Below, piece by piece: positions 60,484-64,000 of a stretch of DNA of 64,000 nt. The translations under genes were made by a program, and so were the position numbers. Source of the DNA: Taenia hydatigena (lineage: Eukaryota > Platyhelminthes > Cestoda > Cyclophyllidea > Taeniidae); NCBI GenBank assembly GCA_036345935.2, contig JADWOT020000001.1, positions 620,001 to 684,000 of the forward strand. Direction: 5' to 3'. Below the pieces are notes generated by a model, which saw only the letters and a list, made by a program, of their open reading frames with translations, was not told the DNA's origin and ran no database searches. Within the stretch, counting starts at the first letter, position 1, and each line of letters starts with the position of its first letter.

Positions 60484-60844
60484 TCTAATAGGATGCGTGA
60501 GACTGCATCGGGAACGCTGCAACGAGAATTCGCTCGTGCTACACCAGCGCTCAATACCTCATCAGTCTTCACATCCACAAATCCTCCTTGTTATGAATTA
60601 ATTTAACCATACAACGCTTCTCACCGCGTTAAAATATTTAGAAATTCGACTGCAGAGAGCTTCGTGATGGTGCAAGCATATTGTTGGACACACCTTATGA
60701 AGTGTGGTCGCGTTGCAGAGGACGCTATACAGGCTATTTCTAGCAAGCAACGTTGCAAGTGCACTATATTAGCGATTCGTTCAAAGTTCCCCTAGTATTT
60801 AGGTGTCTATAAGCCAAAACGCAAGTAAAATGGTGTTAAATGAA
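60484..60844. other. No gene recognised
   Basis: Sequence between the GGT tract and the third copy of the second family. A GTGAGACTGC...GCTGCAACG stretch near 60496 faintly recalls landmark gamma, but the match is too short to assign. Confidence 0.4.
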
Positions 60845-60945
60845 GATGATTTTGGAACAGACATCTCTGTGCGAAACTACATCGTTGGTGAATTGAGATG
60901 TTTACTCCTGTCGTGACTGCTGTTAATGTTTACTCAAAGCGAGGC

Positions 60946-60955
60946 TATAAATTGG
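60946..60955 (+). promoter_or_regulatory. TATA-like motif kept in two element copies
   Basis: TATAAATTGG at 60946-60955 corresponds to TATAAATTAGG on the minus strand at 59292-59302, at the same place relative to the arm. Such a motif would suit an internal promoter, but retention in two copies is weak evidence. Confidence 0.25.
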
Positions 60956-61205
60956 AACCCAGTGGTGCTGCTGGACAGTGAATGAGGACGGACGGGTGGG
61001 AGATGGACAGATGGTTAGGTGATTCAAATTAATGCATTGGTAGGTTCGTAATTGCTGCGTGTGATTTGAAATGTTTGGTTAGGAACGCAGACCTGACGTA
61101 CTCTGTGGCGTGTGCTTTCGCCTGGGAGGCGTGGCTGCGTGTGGTGCCTATGATCCTCTTACCTACGTGGTTCGGTATGGTTATCTCTTTCGAATGCTAC
61201 CAGCT

Positions 61206-61412
61206 TTAGACGACACAGTAACCTGTAACATTAATTAGCGCTTTTTCGGTGCCAGCACATCGTTGTTGTTGATAAAAGTGGTTGAAGTCGATGTTGCGTG
61301 GACTCTTCACCGTAGTCTTCGTTTTGGCTGCACCTACTGTATACACTGTCGCTCGATTTATCTCACCTGACACATCCACTGTTGCACTCTCTGCCGCGTG
61401 TTCAGTGTCCAT
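61206..61412 (-). other. Small frame with a start region shared between element copies
   Basis: The minus-strand frame has 68 codons starting MDTEHAAESATVDV. Copy 1 of the element, starting at 55486 on the minus strand, reads MDTEYAAVSLTVDV and then stops, so 11 of 14 residues agree. After this the copies diverge. A CAG|GTGAGA donor-like site follows directly in this copy. It may be the decayed first exon of an element gene, or simple DNA conservation. Confidence 0.2.
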
Positions 61413-61531
61413 AGCACAACTGTGAACGGCGCTACTAGACTAAGACCCAAGTGGTGATATAAGAGAAAAGATGTTCGAATGCAGATTCGCGTGTGCACTC
61501 ATGCCTAATCTGGTCAATTTATCGACAATGT

Positions 61532-61557
61532 TTTAAAGAGATTTATGCCTCTTTAAA
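61532..61557 (+). other. Perfect hairpin, 9-bp stem
   Basis: TTTAAAGAG (61532-61540) and CTCTTTAAA (61549-61557) are perfect reverse complements around an 8-base loop. No run of T follows that would suggest a polymerase III or bacterial-type terminator. Confidence 0.8.
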
Positions 61558-61558
61558 T

Positions 61559-61590
61559 AAGGTTAAAGAGTATTAGATATATTTAACCTT
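61559..61590 (+). other. Perfect hairpin, 9-bp stem, adjacent to the previous one
   Basis: AAGGTTAAA (61559-61567) and TTTAACCTT (61582-61590) are perfect reverse complements around a 14-base loop. It begins one base after the preceding hairpin ends. Confidence 0.8.
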
Positions 61591-61626
61591 GAGGCACGAG
61601 AGTTGATTGCACGGCTCGTAACGTGA

Positions 61627-61887
61627 GTGTGCAATATCGCGGGTATGGGACAATGTCTGGAGAGAGCAGCAAGTGACAGTGAAAGGAAGCTGGAATGCAA
61701 CTTTGAATTTTCACCGTTAAGTTCTAGTGGGCTAGCAGAAACGGCTATTGCATTTATGGCAACAGAAAACAGATGCGTAGGGAGTAGCGGTTGTAGGGAA
61801 CATTTTCCTGCAGATAAATTCTACGTCCTACAGATTGGAGAGGAGAACTGTGGTTGTATACTTCAAACGTGTCGCCACGGGAGATGA
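61627..61887 (+). other. Candidate coding frame, unidentified
   Basis: 86 codons from a GTG after an in-frame stop, so the true start would be elsewhere or spliced. The peptide is balanced and Cys-containing (SERKLECNFEFSPLSSSGLA, later CVGSSGCREHFPADKFYVLQ). A second open frame (61854-62114) overlaps its end in another register with similar quality, which could reflect an intron or frameshift near 61870. A GAAG|GTATTT donor-like site lies there. No family recognised. Confidence 0.2.
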
Positions 61888-62293
61888 AGGTATTTTGCTG
61901 TGGCGTTCTAAGCATGGATCACTCTGACGAATTCAACAACGTTGCCATTACCATACAATCCACTGTATTACCTTGCGATCATTACGAAGTTGGAACTTTT
62001 ACAAACCCAACAACGCTCAAACGGAGCATATGGTTTCGCATTACATCTAAAAATTGTGCAAATGTTGCTCAGAATGGCGAAAAGCAATCGATGGAAACAG
62101 TTAAGCATCGATGACGGGTAAACATCGCTGCGGTGCCAGCGCCATGAATGTTAAACAGAGTGACGGAATAGGCCTAAATACCCTCGTAAATGCACTCGAG
62201 TGGTCAGAAGTTTGGTAAAACCTCTTGTTATAATTGGCTTCTAGCCCTTCACAAGCCCTTTTACGGTAAAGTAACGTTTGCAATTGTGGTCAG

Positions 62294-62488
62294 ATGCCTG
62301 ACGCGTGTGAACCATTCAACACTAAGCCCGATGAATCAAGGACTTCCACAAGCGCTTTGGCGGCAAAACACACTCTCCAAGGTAAAAATAAGAGAATCGA
62401 AGGCCTCAAGTTTAATGACTTAGTAGAGGATTGGAACAAACGCTTATTTGGAAAACATCGCTGTGCTTCTGTTGCAGTGAATTGGTAG
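62294..62488 (+). other. Candidate coding frame, unidentified
   Basis: 64 codons from an ATG, hydrophilic, with a helix-like end (GLKFNDLVEDWNKRLFGKHR) and stop TAG. An internal CAAG|GTAAAA could be a donor. The W-N-x-x-L pattern brought the Nsp1/Nup62 coiled coil to mind, but the spacing to the next tryptophan is four residues short. I do not assign it. The opposite strand is open over the same bases. Confidence 0.2.
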
Positions 62489-64000
62489 TGTTCGAGTAGC
62501 TTCGGCAGGTTTGACAGCACCTGACAGTATAGAGGATGCTTTCCTTGTGGGGTATGTAATGACTAAGAAGCAGTGGTTGTGTCAACTGCCAGTGACTTGA
62601 CGCTGTAACGCGATCTGACACAACACTTCACCACAAGTCACTGCACTTAAACACCACTCATTAAAAAAGAGAGATTCAGTGTACAATGACGAATATGTAA
62701 AGTGTAGGAAAGTGCAAAATTTACTTCCACAAAATGTGCCACAAAATGCTGGAGGGTAAAGCACCTAGAAGCGAGGACCGAAATTGGCGTCCTTCGCTCT
62801 CCGCAATAAATAATGGCTGTCCAGCTGTAAGAGAAGGAGTGACTGAGGGATTGTTTGGACAGGCTAATGGGTGGATAGTTGCATAGACAGAAGAATATAG
62901 GAGACAGTGTTTGTGCCCCCTAGAGTAACATAGCACTCTTGCACAGACCTTCCAGTCTGACCTATTCCACCTTTCTATCTTATACTTCCCATTTCCTTCT
63001 AATTCACACCACTGTCTAGTCTCCTTCAATAAAATGATCTTGTTTCTTTACCTTTACTGGAGAGGTTGAGGGATCAGCGCTCTGATCCTCGAAGTGCAAA
63101 CTTAACACCAAACTTCCCTCAACTGTCAGACATGGCAAGTTACGGTCATCTAGCCAATGCCACTTGGCTGCTTTATGGGAAGCATTTCCAAAACAAATTA
63201 GCCTCTAATTATGATAAGCCTTTTGCTTATGTATCGTGTGCCCGCTAAGGGACCCAGTAGCGTGAGGTAGACTTGCCGTTTGCCGCTTCGGTGCCTCGCC
63301 TATGCTTAGTCCTTACAATTTCATGCATCTTTTCTTCAAACATACTCAGTTCCAAACATAAGTTTAGCTTTAAGTGAATCGAATAGGAATTTCTTGCAAT
63401 TTTCAAAGGAAAGATATTTCTGTGATGCCTTTGAATGAGAGAAGTGGAATCATCTTCTGCATCCAATTTCCCGAGGGTCTCAAAAGGACGCACTTGTGAG
63501 TGTCCCATTCTCATCACAGTGTTTGCGTTCAAATATACTCAACATTAACTTGTGTTTAACCATGCCGCACTATTAACTCCAACCATCTTACACGCATTAA
63601 ACGGGAAATCTCTCCATCTCTTGCCTATTCTTAGCTTCCCTCAAGATGGCAGCCGATACTTAGAACCAGTTAATTCGCTTTCGGTGGTTTCCATTAGCAC
63701 AACTCTGTTCACTCGTGCTTTTATCTCACTGCATTATTTGAAGTGGTGTGAATCACATCTCGCGATTCGAATCACTTCGTGCGAGGCCTCATCTTTCCTC
63801 GTATTAGTCAGCCTTCGTGCTTTTCATTGTGGTTTTAAATTAACTCAACTCCTACTTGACTTCTCCATGCTCACTCTTCCAGCTCTAACTTTGAAGGGCT
63901 AATTATGATTTGTAGTTAATGGTTCGCTCCAACTCACTCATGCTTGTCACCCACTTCTTTTCGAATTCCCAGCCAGTATAATGGGGTCGGAGGAAGTCTG
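62489..64000. other. No gene recognised
   Basis: Short frames on both strands, the longest 116 codons at 63552-63902, hydrophobic and without motif. A small perfect hairpin, GGATCAG-CGCT-CTGATCC, lies at 63071-63088. No member of either repeat family was recognised. Confidence 0.45.

Larger units (their letters stand above)
60845..61440 (+). repeat. Second repeat family, copy 3 (partial)
   Basis: The part at 60850-60970 aligns with the inner end of the inverted arms (58215-58320, and the reverse of 59290-59410), sharing TCGTGACTGCT. The part at 61365-61430 aligns with the left edge of copy 1 (55443-55500), sharing ACACATCCACTGTT and TTCAGTGTCCAT. The core present in copies 1 and 2 is missing. 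The minus-strand frame 61206-61412 starts at a position shared with copy 1. Confidence 0.7.

Noticed and set aside
60000..60601. Open frames of 105-178 codons made of poly-Gly, poly-Val/Trp or poly-Thr/Pro/His
   Set aside because: They are translations of the GGT tract in all registers and on both strands. Openness follows from the absence of A in the plus strand, not from coding.
62294..62488. Resemblance to the Nup62/Nsp1 coiled-coil segment
   Set aside because: Only the W-N-x-x-L pattern is shared, the spacing between tryptophans is four residues short, and the opposite strand is equally open.
1..64000. CRISPR array, prokaryotic operon, phage or plasmid backbone
   Set aside because: No regularly spaced short repeats with unique spacers, no packed same-strand genes, no ribosome-binding-site pattern and no recognisable bacterial protein. 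The window reads as eukaryotic.
1..64000. rRNA, tRNA or spliced-leader RNA genes
   Set aside because: No complete cloverleaf, conserved rRNA core string or known leader sequence was recognised when reading both strands. A covariance-model search would be decisive.

Overview
The window looks like gene-poor eukaryotic DNA, most likely from an invertebrate animal. Reading frames are short and broken, there is no operon-like packing, and no rRNA or clear tRNA gene was seen. Candidate coding pieces look like single exons flanked by GT..AG splice signals. Composition is AT-rich and CpG is not visibly depleted, as in lightly methylated invertebrates. A flatworm is possible, but nothing here proves it. 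No open frame could be assigned to a named protein family with confidence.

From about 0.4 to 54.5 kb the sequence is dominated by old, diverged copies of one large repeat unit. All copies I found lie in the same orientation. Landmarks recur roughly every 12-15 kb (one shortened interval of 5.3 kb) in an order I read as alpha-gamma-delta-epsilon-S-R1-R3-G-T-V-Q-K-L-P-R2, after which alpha returns. Landmark F breaks this order once. Identity is roughly 60-75% by eye, with better-preserved islands, notably about 90% over 78 bases in S (34741 and 45925).

The interval 22.7-28.6 kb shows few of these repeats. It holds several coding-like frames, mostly on the minus strand, two of them with plausible splice sites at both ends. 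Another coding-like stretch on the plus strand (19957-20346) contains one strong membrane segment ending in TDFW and an in-frame TAG.

From about 54.6 kb the character changes. GC rises, and three copies of a second repeat family appear (about 55.4-56.2, 57.9-59.7 and 60.8-61.4 kb). The middle copy is bounded by inverted arms of about 350 bp. A 433-bp G/T-only (GGT)n tract lies at 60051-60483, and two adjacent perfect hairpins lie at 61532-61590. One more piece of the large unit (L-P) sits at 56.7-57.5 kb between copies of the second family.

All repeat boundaries and identities are by-eye estimates. Exon calls rest on frame quality and splice motifs only, without any database comparison.
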